In this document: positions 39,501 to 48,216 of the stretch, piece after piece
Layout of the letters: every line of letters starts with the position of its first letter
How positions within the stretch are numbered: position 1 is the first letter of the stretch
DNA from: JAWLHK01 sp041690355 [NCBI: bacterium]
GTDB lineage: Bacteria > J088 > JAWLBW01
Direction of reading: 5' to 3'
DNA: 64,000 nucleotides
Assembly (NCBI GenBank): GCA_041690355.1
Contig: JAWLHK010000001.1
Span: forward strand, 62,001 to 126,000
Notes under the pieces: model-generated
Told to the model about the DNA's origin: nothing
The model's database searches: none
What the model saw: only the letters and a program-made list of their open reading frames with translations
Program-made: the position numbers and the translations under genes

Positions 39501-40268
39501 TCGGATGAGCACCTCGAAAACCGTCGTCTTCGTGCCGACGGCGCCGTTCTTGTCCTTGACGGTGGCCGAAATCGTGTACTTGCCGGGCGCCGTATATCCT
39601 CCTGTATGCGTGAAAACCGCGCTGGCAGGCTCCACGACAACAGGCGAGCCGTCACCCCAATCGATGGAATACTCGACGATACCGTCTTCGGAGTCGGGGT
39701 CGTCCGCAGAAATGGTGACCTGTGGCGAGTTCTTGGTACCGACATAGCCCTGGGGCTTGGACGGCGGTACGTAATTGATGGAGATGATGACCGGCGGACG
39801 GTTCTGGAATACCTGGATGTATTTTTCGACCACCGTCGACTTGTTGCCGGCCGAATCGGTGGCCCACAGCTTGGCCCGATAGGTTCCCGGAAGCTCGTAC
39901 AGGTATTTGACCTGCACCCCGGTGTTGGTCGGCGTCTCCTCGACCCCGTCGCCGTCAAAATCCCAGTGATAGGTAAGCTTCTCGCCGCACGTCTTGGTGT
40001 CGAAGTCCTCGGCGGTGACGTCGAAGGTCACTTCGAAGGGTGCGTATCCCTGTTTGGGCTCGAAGGTCACGCGGACGATTTCGGGGGTGTTAGGGCAGGC
40101 GGCGGCGCAGCCCGGCGCGCTCGGATCGAGCTCGCACGTGTCGCTCGTCGTGTCGGTAACGCGCGCGTCACCGCACCCGCTGCACGCCGCCGTGCCGAGA
40201 AAGAGGAGAAATGCGCCGGCCCGAAGTGCTCCGCGCGCTGCCCCGCCTGCTCTGCGATACGTTTTCAT
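36558..40268 (-). CDS. Large PKD-domain lipoprotein with LVIVD-like repeats
   Basis: A 1236-residue lipoprotein. The signal peptide ends in the lipobox GTAAC, followed by a Ser/Gly linker. Two PKD domains follow at about 50-150 (HWDFDGDGVEETPTNTG) and 150-265 (IDWGDGSPVVVEP). The rest is repeat-like, with LVIVD-type strands such as LYVYDVSDPAVPEM and IAQRNGGVAVYDIASM, probably a beta propeller. It should be anchored in the outer membrane facing outward. The ATG at 40268 has a GGAGG ribosome site. The stop codon lies inside the loop of a GGCGCC hairpin (36551-36567). The function is unknown. Confidence 0.8.
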   Translation of the reverse strand: MKTYRRAGGAARGALRAGAFLLFLGTAACSGCGDARVTDTTSDTCELDPSAPGCAAACPNTPEIVRVTFEPKQGYAPFEVTFDVTAEDFDTKTCGEKLTYHWDFDGDGVEETPTNTGVQVKYLYELPGTYRAKLWATDSAGNKSTVVEKYIQVFQNRPPVIISINYVPPSKPQGYVGTKNSPQVTISADDPDSEDGIVEYSIDWGDGSPVVVEPASAVFTHTGGYTAPGKYTISATVKDKNGAVGTKTTVFEVLIRTAASQYFVTDAFSADIVFDDNQGARYWDADAGEFFEYAYVADGPVALKTFKYYASNFEAGALTRPKLVGTVNPLAGTGFYAYDATRYAEWIAVAGPQGLLVFNANTNPGLACDPGETAGCYPGKPEKPVPVCKPGTGEPVLTWTTANVIGTAFVRPTGSNQVWLAYATGTATVPSHVGFYRIDQALSPTAFTEAASRCWRNTALSVDYPHFKYAETGLTLNQGRFTDNHLYVSVQNQGAKIYDIRGFLACNGSPIDCMKETANLGLPASGGNFAYAAAEPITGAVIFKPPFYWDAGTYPQAASQPNIVDRKGATINPPTAATPGSDACTEWRTVSAVSGNTLTTNGAILRGNRVAFKFSDGMVVKNGATGFLVTGNTSTSITLEALPPRPEADFVGAKVFPVPDYYGFLPGYPGKTTEGVTLHGDTADIAWNSTCSSYVHVYGPMPGPVTAALTTAPMAYVVLETFPVTLRAIDVENPGAPIKFGATSASGALHASQSKLFRWGNTETHPISVYQTAHPWHFDHYVRMNAQTIGGTGGVGFLTRSLQRKTTPERPDGIWLAMAQAHGLRGFDVASQLYSWNDTSRNLTATCATGLKCVAPALTLEHGGLARDIRLVGQTHAVIAQRNGGVAVYDIASMRSGGAAELVAHVPTNGDPRRARFVRDTNGDPEYLYVADTSHFYRIPFTDPAAPDVANAEWWGSSGQANYDCAAVAGNYVFACWADKYLRYGTGTPTPSQLDSTDNRLVFYKSKSDTVCDPDLSAPFSAFSYSDVFIDTLAGRTFLFGPPNHVRELFPNGEPQQGCYYASSGASKTNVNLGVNSGSGDPMTYQRRSASWKRAYSGNASSGYTYIFDIAAMESDMLQGNALRTPTKLGQIDVKDNVTKLPAGIRSLVALGDYLFVAAGSAGLYVYDVSDPAVPEMIATTKVKGTSTYSTNAVQMNVIAYPLGGGLWEYMALVSDDAAIGGGLVRAVYFPGLKAP

Positions 40269-40437
40269 GTGCGCCTCCTGCATCTTGCTGCCCTGGCCGC
40301 TGCCTGCGAAAAGTTTAGCAAAAAACGTACCGGAGCGCCGCCCCTGAAGCCCCCGGGAGAGTGAAGCGCATTCTCTCCTCCTTGCGGCAAAGGGGTGACT
40401 TTCTTGTCAGCAGACCGCAATGTTTGCGGAGAAAGCC

Positions 40438-41673
40438 TCAGAAAGGCTTGAAGATGAGGAACTTCAGGCCCGAGTACGTGAAATCACGGTACGCGATGCC
40501 GACCCGGCCGCGGCTCACCTGCGCGATGCTGGTGTGCGTGCCGGTCATGCCCGAAAGATCGGCCCGGAACGTCATCCAACTGCTCCCCTCGCGCCGGGTG
40601 GCCACCTTGAGGTCGTTGTAGGTGGAGTCGAAGTAAGAGATGTAAGGGCGGCAGTCCTGGCCCTGGGTATCGGGGCGCGTCTGGCAGATGACCGCCACGC
40701 TCGTGGATTCACCGACGAGCCCCTCGGTGTCGACCGATTCGGTCAGCCAGCGCGAGTTGACGTCGTCCCAACGCGCGTACTTGAGATCCTCGAACGTCTT
40801 GTCGTAATAAGAGACGTGCCAGTCGCGCTCGGCGTTGACGAAGAGCGAGACGTGCTCGCCGACGTCGTTGAGCCCCTCGCCGATATAGGTTCCGCCGTCG
40901 ACCACGAATGGGCGCCATCCGTCGGGATAGCGGCCGGTGATCGAGTTGGGATCGCCGGGCATATGCGCCAGCACGATGAGCGAGCCGAACGAGGCCTGGT
41001 AGTAGGCGATGATCGGCTGCTGCGAGTCGGGCAGGATCTTGATCGAGGTGCCGCCGTGGATGTTGCCGCCGATGCCCGAAGGCCCGGTGGCCGTTCCCGT
41101 GTCGAGCACGATGGAACCGGGCTGGGCGCCGTCGCGCAGCACCTCCCAGCGCAGGTAGTGCAGGTCGGCCGTACCGCGACGGATGAACGAAATGTGCGCG
41201 ACGTCGTTCGCATCCAGGGCCAGCGAGGCGAAGATGCCGCCGTGGTTCGGGAAAATGATGGAGATCCGCCACTCGATGCCGTCGAACCAGGCATACTTCA
41301 GCTGGTCGTTCGTGACGTCCCAGTAGGCGATGTGGGGGCGGTCCTGCGAGTCGATGGCGATGGAGGTGAACTGGCCGACGTCACCGGCTTCGTCGACGAC
41401 TTCGACGTCCCACTCGCCCCGATCGTTCAGCCGGGCATACTTGAGGTCGCCGGCCGTGTAGTCGTAATAGCTGATGTGCGGAACGCCCTGGCTGTCGGCG
41501 GCCAGCGAGTTGTACTGGCCCACGTCGCCGTCGGGCGCGCGGTCGACCCAGATGGTGCTGGCGCGAATGCCCCCGCGCTCCTCGGTCGGCACGGTCCGCC
41601 CGCATGCGGTGAGCAGGCCGGCAGAGAGAAGCACGAGCAGGAGTGTCGAGCGCGGCGAAAGAACCTTCATCAT
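40438..41673 (-). CDS. Beta-propeller-like lipoprotein
   Basis: A 411-residue lipoprotein with lipobox LLTAC near residue 24. The mature part repeats a unit of about 50 residues centred on PHISYYDYTAGDLKYARL and PHIAYWDVTNDQLKYAW, then diverged copies. Six or seven copies can be counted, enough for one seven-bladed propeller. I do not recognise a specific family. The role may be surface binding. It lies between two other envelope proteins on the same strand; ATGs at 41673 and 41670 are equivalent. Confidence 0.75.
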   Translation of the reverse strand: MMKVLSPRSTLLLVLLSAGLLTACGRTVPTEERGGIRASTIWVDRAPDGDVGQYNSLAADSQGVPHISYYDYTAGDLKYARLNDRGEWDVEVVDEAGDVGQFTSIAIDSQDRPHIAYWDVTNDQLKYAWFDGIEWRISIIFPNHGGIFASLALDANDVAHISFIRRGTADLHYLRWEVLRDGAQPGSIVLDTGTATGPSGIGGNIHGGTSIKILPDSQQPIIAYYQASFGSLIVLAHMPGDPNSITGRYPDGWRPFVVDGGTYIGEGLNDVGEHVSLFVNAERDWHVSYYDKTFEDLKYARWDDVNSRWLTESVDTEGLVGESTSVAVICQTRPDTQGQDCRPYISYFDSTYNDLKVATRREGSSWMTFRADLSGMTGTHTSIAQVSRGRVGIAYRDFTYSGLKFLIFKPF

Positions 41674-41789
41674 GAGTGCCTGGGTTGCGGACTCGGCGTC
41701 GGCCTTCTGGGCCGTATCAATGTACCTTCCCGTTCAGACGGGGTGCAAGCAGCAGAGCGGTTGCAGGGACGTTGAGTTGAACACCGGGT

Positions 41790-41837
41790 CCGGTTCTTTT
41801 CGAGAAAGGCCGGGCGGCCTGTCTTGAAAAGAACCGG
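41790..41837. repeat. 12-bp perfect inverted repeat with nested hairpin
   Basis: CCGGTTCTTTTC (41790-41801) is matched by GAAAAGAACCGG (41826-41837), with an inner AGGCC/GGCCT stem. It overlaps the terminator hairpin at 41836-41859 by two bases and could form an alternative structure. Confidence 0.7.
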
Positions 41838-41859
41838 GACGGAGCCGGAGCTCCGTCCC
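41836..41859 (-). terminator. Rho-independent terminator of the large surface protein
   Basis: Ten-base stem GGGACGGAGC / GCTCCGTCCC with a four-base loop, immediately after the stop of the 45888-41872 gene. On the minus strand it is followed by a T-rich GGTTCTTTTC tract. Confidence 0.75.
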
Positions 41860-41871
41860 GGGGATGTTGCT

Positions 41872-44800
41872 TTACGCGAAGCGACGGCGCAGCAGGACGA
41901 TCGCGGGGATCGCCAGCAGCAGCAGGACGTCGGCAAGGTTGCCGGCGCCGGCCGTCGTCGAGCAGCCGAAGCCGCCGTCGGTCGACTCGAAGTTGAACGA
42001 CGACTCAGCGATGTTGCCGGCGTTGTCGGCCACCTTCACGCGCAGCGTGTGGCGACCCGAACGCAGGCTCGACAGGCTGATCTTCGAGTTGTACCCGAAG
42101 TTGCTCCAGCGGCCGTCGTTCAGACGGTAGGCCACGCGCAGATCTTCGCTCGGCGTGAGGAAATCCTCAGCTTCGACGAAGAACGTGGCGCGGCCGCCGA
42201 CCGTACGGTCACCCACGACCCGGACCCGCGGGGCGACCGAGTCGACCACGAAGGTGTAACGGGCGGGAGCGTCCTGCACGACGTTGCTGCTGTTCAGCGC
42301 CTTGACTTCGAAGGTGTGCTTGCCTTCGAGCAGACCCTGGATGCGGGCTTCCGTAGCCTGGTTGAACGGCGTCCAGACGCCGTTGTCGACACGCCAGCTG
42401 AACTTGACGTTCTGGCCGTCAAGCGCGTCGTAACCCGAGAAACGGAAGATCGTTTCCTGAGCGCTGACCTTCACCGGACCGTCGACGACGGCCTGCGGGA
42501 TCGGCTTGGACGAGGCCGGGACAGCGCCCGGAGCCAGGCCAATGCCGTTGAGTTCCTGCAGGTCGAACGGAACGGTCGAGTCGGTACCATCGAGCAGATA
42601 GTCGATCTGCTTGATGAGGTAGGCCGAGGTCAGGGCCGAAAGGTCCAGACCGATGCCCGCCACCAGGTAGTCGCCGAAGCCGTTACCGGTCTGCAGCGAC
42701 GTATCCGGGTTGTACTCGCGGTCGGTGATGTTCACGCCGCCCTCGTCCACGAAGCTGGGTCCGATGTACGGGACATCGAGCACCAGCGGCAGGTTGAGGA
42801 AGGCGCCCGGGTCGAAGCCGATTTCGGCAGCGCCCGAGATGTCGATCGACAGCACCAGGCCGAGCAGGTTGCTGATGGCGCCCTTGAGGACGTTGTAGTC
42901 CGTGAAGGCGTTACCGACGTTGGTGCCTTCCGGCGTCGTCGTCTGGTAGCTCAGCTCGCTGTACTCGATGATGGCGTTGATCTCCGGCTGGGCCAGACCG
43001 GCCAGGCGGAGCACCTTCTTCGTCCAGGCCTGACCACCGTCGCAGAAGCGCGGATCGTTCGGATCCGTGACAAACGGCGGGGGCACGCAGCCGATGGGGA
43101 AGTACGTCTGACCGGTCACCGGCTGACCCAGGTTGAGCAGGGTCGACGGCGTGTCGTAGACGTCGATGTTCAGGCCGATGGCCACGCCCAGGTCGAGCGC
43201 GAAGGCCCGGTACCAGAGGTTGTCTTCGCCATAGACGTAGAACTCAACCAGCAGGTTCGGGATCACGATCGACAGGTCGGGCCAGAGCACCTGACCGGAC
43301 ATCGGCAGGTTGATCTCCGGACCGCCCATGATCACGTACGGAGCGTGCGCGTCCTTCTGGAGGTGGTCTTTGTTGTTGACCACGTCCGTGACTTCGAAGG
43401 CCGCGAAGCCCGGGGGCAGCGTACCGGCAGCGCCGTGTGTGTAGCGATTGACGAGCGGAATCACCTTCATACGCATCGGCCGGCTCGGGAAGTTCTGCGA
43501 GAGAGCCGGGAAGATCATGGAGAAGGTGTCGGTGTTCAGCAGACCCTCGAGCGTCGAGCCGAGCGCGATGTCGGTAATCGGAGCCGAGATGCTGGTGGCG
43601 TCATACTCCACGCAGAGCAGACCCTTGATGACGGCGTCATAGAGGGCTGCACTGAGCACGTTCTGGTGGATGGCGAGCCCCACGCCGTATGCGCGGTTGC
43701 CACCCGGGTTGAACGTGCCGGGGGCCGCGTTGCCGAACGTCACGACGTCCGGGAACTTGTAGCCCGCCAGCAGACCGAGCAGCGCGTCGCTGTCGACGCC
43801 GGCCGGAACCGAGCGCAGGGTCTTCAGGTCGACCGTTTCGGTGAGGAACGGATCGTCGCTGACGTCATTGCCCGCGGTGTTGGCCGCGAACTCTTCGATA
43901 CCGTCGACGTAGCCCGTGATGCCCGACAGCTTCTGAACGCAGCTGCCGCCATCGGGGCCGGCCAGGTGGTCAAGACGCTGGCTGGTCGAGGCCGTGATTG
44001 CCGGAACCGCGTTGAAACTGACGCCCAGCGCGAAGTTGAACGGCAGCATGACGCCCCACTGGTCGGCCCAGAACTCGTTCGTGCCGTCGTTGTCGACGTC
44101 CGAAGCGAGCAGCGCGTCGATGAACACGTAGTCGGTGCCCGGGCGCAGCGGCCAGTCGTCCATCAGCGGCTCGGAGAGCATTTCGCCGAGATTGGCCAGT
44201 GACGTGGGCCCGAGGTAGTAGCCCGGGTTACCGCGTTCGCGGTTCTTGAACGTATCTTCGGCCACAACGCGAAGTTCACCCTGGATGTACGGAATGATCG
44301 AGGTGATCTGTTCCGAAATCTTGTAGGTGGCGTCGTCGCTGTTGTCCGAGATGTTACCGCCGGTGTAACCGGGCAGCGCAAAGGTGTACTGGCAGTTCGC
44401 GCTGACGGTCGTGTACTCCGGACCGCCGTTCTGCACGTTGCCCGAGGCAGACGAGCAGGCGTCGGCCGGGCGGCGGCAGTTGTTCGGGTTGTCCGAATAA
44501 CGGCCGTTGGCGATGTCGAACTCGTAGGGAGCGGCGCCGACGCCGATGCGGTCGCGGCCGACACCCGAACCACCGTTCGGATTCGACGCAACGGTCGGGT
44601 AGGTGGCCGCCGTCTGCGAGTAGTACTGGAGCAGCACGTTGCCCGCGGCGACGTCCGACACGTAGGTGCCGTACAGCGGCGTGCCCGCGGCGCCGTAGGA
44701 GCCGTTCGAGAACGGGCGGACCGCGGCGTTGGACAGGCCCACGTCACCGAAGTTGGTTTCGGTGGTGCCCAGGTTGTTGTTGCAGTACGGGCCCTTCTGG

Positions 44801-45888
44801 AAGATGAACTGGAAGTCGGTGAGGAACTCGATGTTCTGCAGTTCGAAGCCCACGGCGATCGTGTGCGGCTGCACCGTGTTGTTGTAGTCGGCCGCCACGC
44901 GGATGTTCAGGGTCAGCTTGACCTGGCCCAGCTCGGCCTGACCGTAGGCCTTGAGATAGGCGCTCAGGTCGTCGGCCGGATCGTAATCCGTCGCACTGTT
45001 GGCGATGTCGGTCAGCGACCAGTGAGCCGGGGGCTCAAAGAGCAGGTCGACGATCACGTTGTTGAGGATGATGCCCACCTGCAGACCGTCGTCGTCATCG
45101 CGGTAGGTCGGGTCGAGGTTGCCCTCGGCGCCGCAGGGCGAGTTCGGATCGGTGTCATCGCAGACGTTGCCGTTCATCCAGCCCGATTCGACGTCGAAGT
45201 TGGCCTGCGGGCGAATCGTGAACGAGGGGTTCAGCGGGTCGCCGGCGCCGCCGACATAGTACGAGAAGAACTTCTGGCCGGCTTCGTTGTTGACGTCGTA
45301 CAGATAGCCGTTGAGGCAGACGTCGCCGACGAGCGGGATGGCCAGACAGCCCAGTCCCAGGTTCAGCGGATCGTAGCCACCGTCGCCCCACGGACCGACG
45401 GCGTTGGTCACCGGCGCGTAGAGGAAGGTGTTCGGATCGTAGTCGATCGTACCCTGCGGCATCAGGGCGCTCGTCGACGGCGCGGTGCTGTCGGTCGAGT
45501 CCAGGAAGCGCTTCAGGGTCAGGTCGAGAAAGTTGACGAACAGCTGGCTGGGAACGCCGCCCGAATCCTGTGCCTGCAGCAGCTTGTCGCTGACGACCTG
45601 CTCGGCGAACTCCATGATGGAGCCGGCGGGGTGCGCACCGCTGATGTCACCGGTGAGGCGCACAACCAAGGTGTTCTGGTTGAAGCACGAACCGAAAGGC
45701 AGGTTCGCGCCGTTGGTGGGGTTGTCGGCGGGGTCGCAGCTAACGCCGCCGAGGTTGCCGGGACCGCCCGCCATGGGGAGCCCCCAACCCGGTCGCGTGA
45801 TCGGGTTGTCTGCGCCCGCGAAGGCCGGCGCCAGCGTTACAGCCGCGACGGCTCCGAGGAGCAGAAATTTTGCGTTACGAATGGACAT
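41872..45888 (-). CDS. Giant secreted surface protein with MYXO-CTERM-like tail
   Basis: A 1338-residue protein. A signal peptide covers residues 1-24 (ends AFAGA). The main body is acidic, rich in Asp, Asn, Thr and Gly with few Lys, and I do not recognise it. Near the C-terminus two Ig-like or Y_Y_Y-type domains occur: FSWRVDNGVWTPFNQ and VAYRLNDGRWSNFGYN. The end reads GGFGCSTTAGAG, a hydrophobic helix (LADVLLLLAIPAIVLL) and RRRFA. It has its own strong promoter and terminator, suggesting an abundant S-layer-, adhesin- or outer-surface protein. The function is unproven. Confidence 0.8.
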   Translation of the reverse strand: MSIRNAKFLLLGAVAAVTLAPAFAGADNPITRPGWGLPMAGGPGNLGGVSCDPADNPTNGANLPFGSCFNQNTLVVRLTGDISGAHPAGSIMEFAEQVVSDKLLQAQDSGGVPSQLFVNFLDLTLKRFLDSTDSTAPSTSALMPQGTIDYDPNTFLYAPVTNAVGPWGDGGYDPLNLGLGCLAIPLVGDVCLNGYLYDVNNEAGQKFFSYYVGGAGDPLNPSFTIRPQANFDVESGWMNGNVCDDTDPNSPCGAEGNLDPTYRDDDDGLQVGIILNNVIVDLLFEPPAHWSLTDIANSATDYDPADDLSAYLKAYGQAELGQVKLTLNIRVAADYNNTVQPHTIAVGFELQNIEFLTDFQFIFQKGPYCNNNLGTTETNFGDVGLSNAAVRPFSNGSYGAAGTPLYGTYVSDVAAGNVLLQYYSQTAATYPTVASNPNGGSGVGRDRIGVGAAPYEFDIANGRYSDNPNNCRRPADACSSASGNVQNGGPEYTTVSANCQYTFALPGYTGGNISDNSDDATYKISEQITSIIPYIQGELRVVAEDTFKNRERGNPGYYLGPTSLANLGEMLSEPLMDDWPLRPGTDYVFIDALLASDVDNDGTNEFWADQWGVMLPFNFALGVSFNAVPAITASTSQRLDHLAGPDGGSCVQKLSGITGYVDGIEEFAANTAGNDVSDDPFLTETVDLKTLRSVPAGVDSDALLGLLAGYKFPDVVTFGNAAPGTFNPGGNRAYGVGLAIHQNVLSAALYDAVIKGLLCVEYDATSISAPITDIALGSTLEGLLNTDTFSMIFPALSQNFPSRPMRMKVIPLVNRYTHGAAGTLPPGFAAFEVTDVVNNKDHLQKDAHAPYVIMGGPEINLPMSGQVLWPDLSIVIPNLLVEFYVYGEDNLWYRAFALDLGVAIGLNIDVYDTPSTLLNLGQPVTGQTYFPIGCVPPPFVTDPNDPRFCDGGQAWTKKVLRLAGLAQPEINAIIEYSELSYQTTTPEGTNVGNAFTDYNVLKGAISNLLGLVLSIDISGAAEIGFDPGAFLNLPLVLDVPYIGPSFVDEGGVNITDREYNPDTSLQTGNGFGDYLVAGIGLDLSALTSAYLIKQIDYLLDGTDSTVPFDLQELNGIGLAPGAVPASSKPIPQAVVDGPVKVSAQETIFRFSGYDALDGQNVKFSWRVDNGVWTPFNQATEARIQGLLEGKHTFEVKALNSSNVVQDAPARYTFVVDSVAPRVRVVGDRTVGGRATFFVEAEDFLTPSEDLRVAYRLNDGRWSNFGYNSKISLSSLRSGRHTLRVKVADNAGNIAESSFNFESTDGGFGCSTTAGAGNLADVLLLLAIPAIVLLRRRFA

Positions 45889-46029
45889 GTTCCCTCCCTA
45901 AGGGGTGTTCAAGGAGAAACCGAATTAGCTCTGGCGCCAGCACTTCTTCCTACAACCGGCCGCCTGCCGGGCAGGCGAACCGACCAAAGTGCAGTCGTAG
46001 AGATGGCGCAAATTGAGCCACGGTGTGAA

Positions 46030-46058
46030 ACTATAGTCGATGGTCAACCCCCTGTCAA
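46030..46058 (-). promoter_or_regulatory. Strong sigma-70 promoter of the giant surface protein
   Basis: On the minus strand TTGACA (46058-46053), a 17-nt spacer and TATAGT (46035-46030): near-consensus. The upstream T-rich tract may act as an UP element. The leader would be about 135 nt. Confidence 0.8.
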
Positions 46059-46148
46059 GAACAAAAACAAGCGCCGATTGACCGAAGCATATCGCCATAT
46101 TTTCCACTGTATTTTCATCAACTTACGGATTCGTCGACCCGCCCGGAA

Positions 46149-46170
46149 AGCGCGTCAAAATTCACGCGCT
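46149..46170. promoter_or_regulatory. Candidate operator, 7-bp inverted repeat
   Basis: AGCGCGT, 8-nt spacer, ACGCGCT, in the A/T-richer part of the divergent region. Its size and symmetry fit a dimeric regulator site. No evidence links it to a specific regulator. Confidence 0.3.
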
Positions 46171-46376
46171 GCGTCACAAATGCAAACAAGGTTTGAAAAT
46201 TACATCGCTGTCGCATTCTGCGAAGCGGGGATCCGGCCGGTTCGCGCACCGGCGCCCGGACGGCCCGGCCTGAGAATCCATGTCGGTCGAACGGCGCAGC
46301 GTGAGGGCGGGTATTGCGGGGCGGGGTTCAGTCAGTCGTCAGTCGGTCGTCCGCGCGTGACTTGCGGAATCCGTCG

Positions 46377-46411
46377 CAATCGTCAATCGTAAATCGTCAA
46401 TTGTCAATTCC
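46377..46411. repeat. Heptamer array, CAATCGT x5
   Basis: Units CAATCGT, CAATCGT, AAATCGT, CAATTGT and CAATTCC, ending 13 nt before the ATG of the amidohydrolase. Confidence 0.8.
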
Positions 46412-46424
46412 CTCCGGAGTCTTC

Positions 46425-47858
46425 ATGTCATCCTCCCGCCCCCTGGCTTCGCTGGCCCTCCTTCTGGGCGTAGCCGCGTGCAACCTCACGCCCGACCTGC
46501 CGCGGCTCATCGCGCTGGAACCCGCGGCGCCCGAGCTTCGCCTCGAGAACGTCGCGGTGTTCGAGCCCGGGACGGCCAGCACGGTCACCGGGCAGACCGT
46601 GGTCGTACAAGGCGATATCATTGCCTGGGCCGGGCCGGCCACTGCCGCCGCCCTGCCCGCCCCCGCATCGGATGCCGTCATCGTCAACGGACGGGGAAAG
46701 ACGCTGCTCCCCGGCCTCGTGGATGCCCACGTGCATCTCGGCATCGCGGGCGCGCCGCCGTGGCTGATGCGGCAGGCGAATCCGCAGCGCAACATGGACG
46801 CCATGCTCCTCGCCGGCGTGACCACCGTCTTCGAACCGGGCGGCTTCGCGGATGTCACGGAAGGGCTGCGCGCGGGGGTGCGTGAAGGGCGCCTCGACGG
46901 ACCCGACATCTATTCGGCCGGTCTGGTCTTCACCGCCCCCGATGGCCACCCGTTTCCCATGGCCGGGCTGCAGGTGCCGCGTTTCCTCTTATCGCTGCTC
47001 GAAAGCCGCGTGGCCTATGTCGCCGAAGACCTCGACGATCTGCCGGACCTGCTGGAACGCTTCGATGCGGCGGGGGCCGACTTCATGAAGCTCATCATCG
47101 ACGACATCCCCTTCGATGCGCCGGTGCTCTCCGATGCGCTCATCGCCGGCGCCGTCGCGCACGCGCACGCCCGGGGGCGCAAGGTCTTCGCGCACGTGGG
47201 CTCACCGCAGGACGCCCTGCGGGCGGCCCGGGCCGGCGTCGACGTGCTCGCCCACACACCGTACGACGACCGGCTCACCGCCGGCGACATCGCCGAGCTG
47301 CGCCGCCGCGGGCTGGCCGTCATGTCGACCCAGCGCATCTGGGTGAACACGGTGGCGCTGGCGACCTCTCCCGCCGGGTTCCCTCTGCGCCCGCAGGCAA
47401 AGCGGGTGTTCGACCCCGAGGTCACGAAGGTGCTCGAAGCGCCCCGGCCGGCAGACTGGGCGCCCCCGGAGTCTTTCGCCCCCTGGCTCGACTTCATCGC
47501 CTCGGACAAGCGGTATCAGGTCGCCAACCTCGCGGCGCTCTATCAGGCAGGGGTCACCGTCATCGCGGCAACCGATTCGCCGAACCTCGGCATGGCGCCC
47601 GGCGATGCCATGCACCAGGAGCTGCAGGAGGTGGTCGCAGCGGGCATCCCCGCCGGGGCGGCGCTGCGGGCGGCGACCCTGAACCCTGCGAAGCTGCTCG
47701 GTCTCGAGGGGCGCATCGGCACTATCGCGCCGGGAAAGCGGGCCGATCTTCTGCTGCTCGACGGGGATCCCACGGTCGACATCCGGAACACCGAACGGAT
47801 TGCGGCCGTCTGGACGCGCGGGCGCCGGGTCGTTCCCCTGCAGGGTGACGAGAGATAA
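46425..47858 (+). CDS. Amidohydrolase-family lipoprotein
   Basis: A 477-residue lipoprotein with lipobox GVAAC. The metal-dependent hydrolase core shows LVDAHVHLGIAG near residue 103 (HxH), later KVFAHVGSPQDALRAARAG and VLAHTPYDD (His ligands), and AATDSPNLGMAPG near residue 385 (the catalytic Asp). The C-terminal LEGRIGTIAPGKRADLLLL strand returns the small beta domain. Substrates of such imidazolonepropionase-like lipoproteins are usually unknown. The ATG at 46425 follows CCGGAG. A heptamer array lies just upstream and a terminator just downstream. Confidence 0.85.
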   Translation: MSSSRPLASLALLLGVAACNLTPDLPRLIALEPAAPELRLENVAVFEPGTASTVTGQTVVVQGDIIAWAGPATAAALPAPASDAVIVNGRGKTLLPGLVDAHVHLGIAGAPPWLMRQANPQRNMDAMLLAGVTTVFEPGGFADVTEGLRAGVREGRLDGPDIYSAGLVFTAPDGHPFPMAGLQVPRFLLSLLESRVAYVAEDLDDLPDLLERFDAAGADFMKLIIDDIPFDAPVLSDALIAGAVAHAHARGRKVFAHVGSPQDALRAARAGVDVLAHTPYDDRLTAGDIAELRRRGLAVMSTQRIWVNTVALATSPAGFPLRPQAKRVFDPEVTKVLEAPRPADWAPPESFAPWLDFIASDKRYQVANLAALYQAGVTVIAATDSPNLGMAPGDAMHQELQEVVAAGIPAGAALRAATLNPAKLLGLEGRIGTIAPGKRADLLLLDGDPTVDIRNTERIAAVWTRGRRVVPLQGDER

Positions 47859-47890
47859 AAAAGCCCGCGGTGCAGACCGCGGGCTTTTTT
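47857..47890. terminator. Bidirectional Rho-independent terminator
   Basis: A stem of AAAAAAGCCCGCGG and CCGCGGGCTTTTTT around a 6-nt loop. It has T-runs on both strands, so it can end both the amidohydrolase transcript and the leftward tRNA-Leu transcript. Confidence 0.93.
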
Positions 47891-48011
47891 CCATTTCGAT
47901 GCGAGGGGTGTCTTACGCCTTCGCTCCGCTTTACGCCACCGCTCGGCTGGGCGGACGGGTGTCTTCGCCCAGCGGTAACCGCCGACGGAGTGGATGTCCC
48001 TATCGAGAAAT
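47891..48011. other. Gap between terminator and tRNA-tail repeats
   Basis: It contains a GCTGGGCG/CGCCCAGC hairpin (47946-47973) and two similar GTGTCTT.CGCC segments. Apparent short reading frames here run through the tRNA-tail repeats and are not genes. Confidence 0.5.
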
Positions 48012-48216
48012 TGGTGCGAAAGGGGGGAGTTCCCTCGCAGGCTCGGGACAGGCTTCTCCTCCCCGGAAGGTGACCAGGTTGAAGCAGATGTTCAATTTGA
48101 AAATTGGTGCGAAAGGGGGGAGTTCCCTCGCAGGCTCGGGACAGGCTTCTCCTCCCCCGAAGGTGACCAGGTTGAAGCAGATGTTCAATTTGAAAATTGG
48201 TGCGAAAGGGGGGAGT
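48012..48216 (-). repeat. 93-bp tandem repeat carrying the last 19 nt of tRNA-Leu
   Basis: The 19-nt tRNA 3' end (T-arm 3' half, acceptor strand and CCA) at 48198-48216 recurs at 48105 and 48012, exactly 93 bp apart each time. The two full units (48012-48104 and 48105-48197) differ at a single base. The arrangement resembles the tail repeats downstream of E. coli tyrT. Confidence 0.9.

Larger units (their letters stand above)
45889..46424. other. 536-bp divergent regulatory region
   Basis: It holds the 45888 gene's leader (with a CGCCTGCC/GGCAGGCG hairpin at 45961-45977), its strong promoter, an A/T-richer stretch around 46059-46200 containing an AGCGCGT/ACGCGCT inverted repeat (46149-46170), a short CAGTCGT repeat (46333-46346) and a heptamer array before the amidohydrolase. 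No gene is seen. Confidence 0.6.

Noticed and set aside
48012-48216. CRISPR-like repeat
   Set aside because: Units are 93 bp, nearly identical over their whole length and without spacers; they contain a tRNA end, so a tail repeat explains them.
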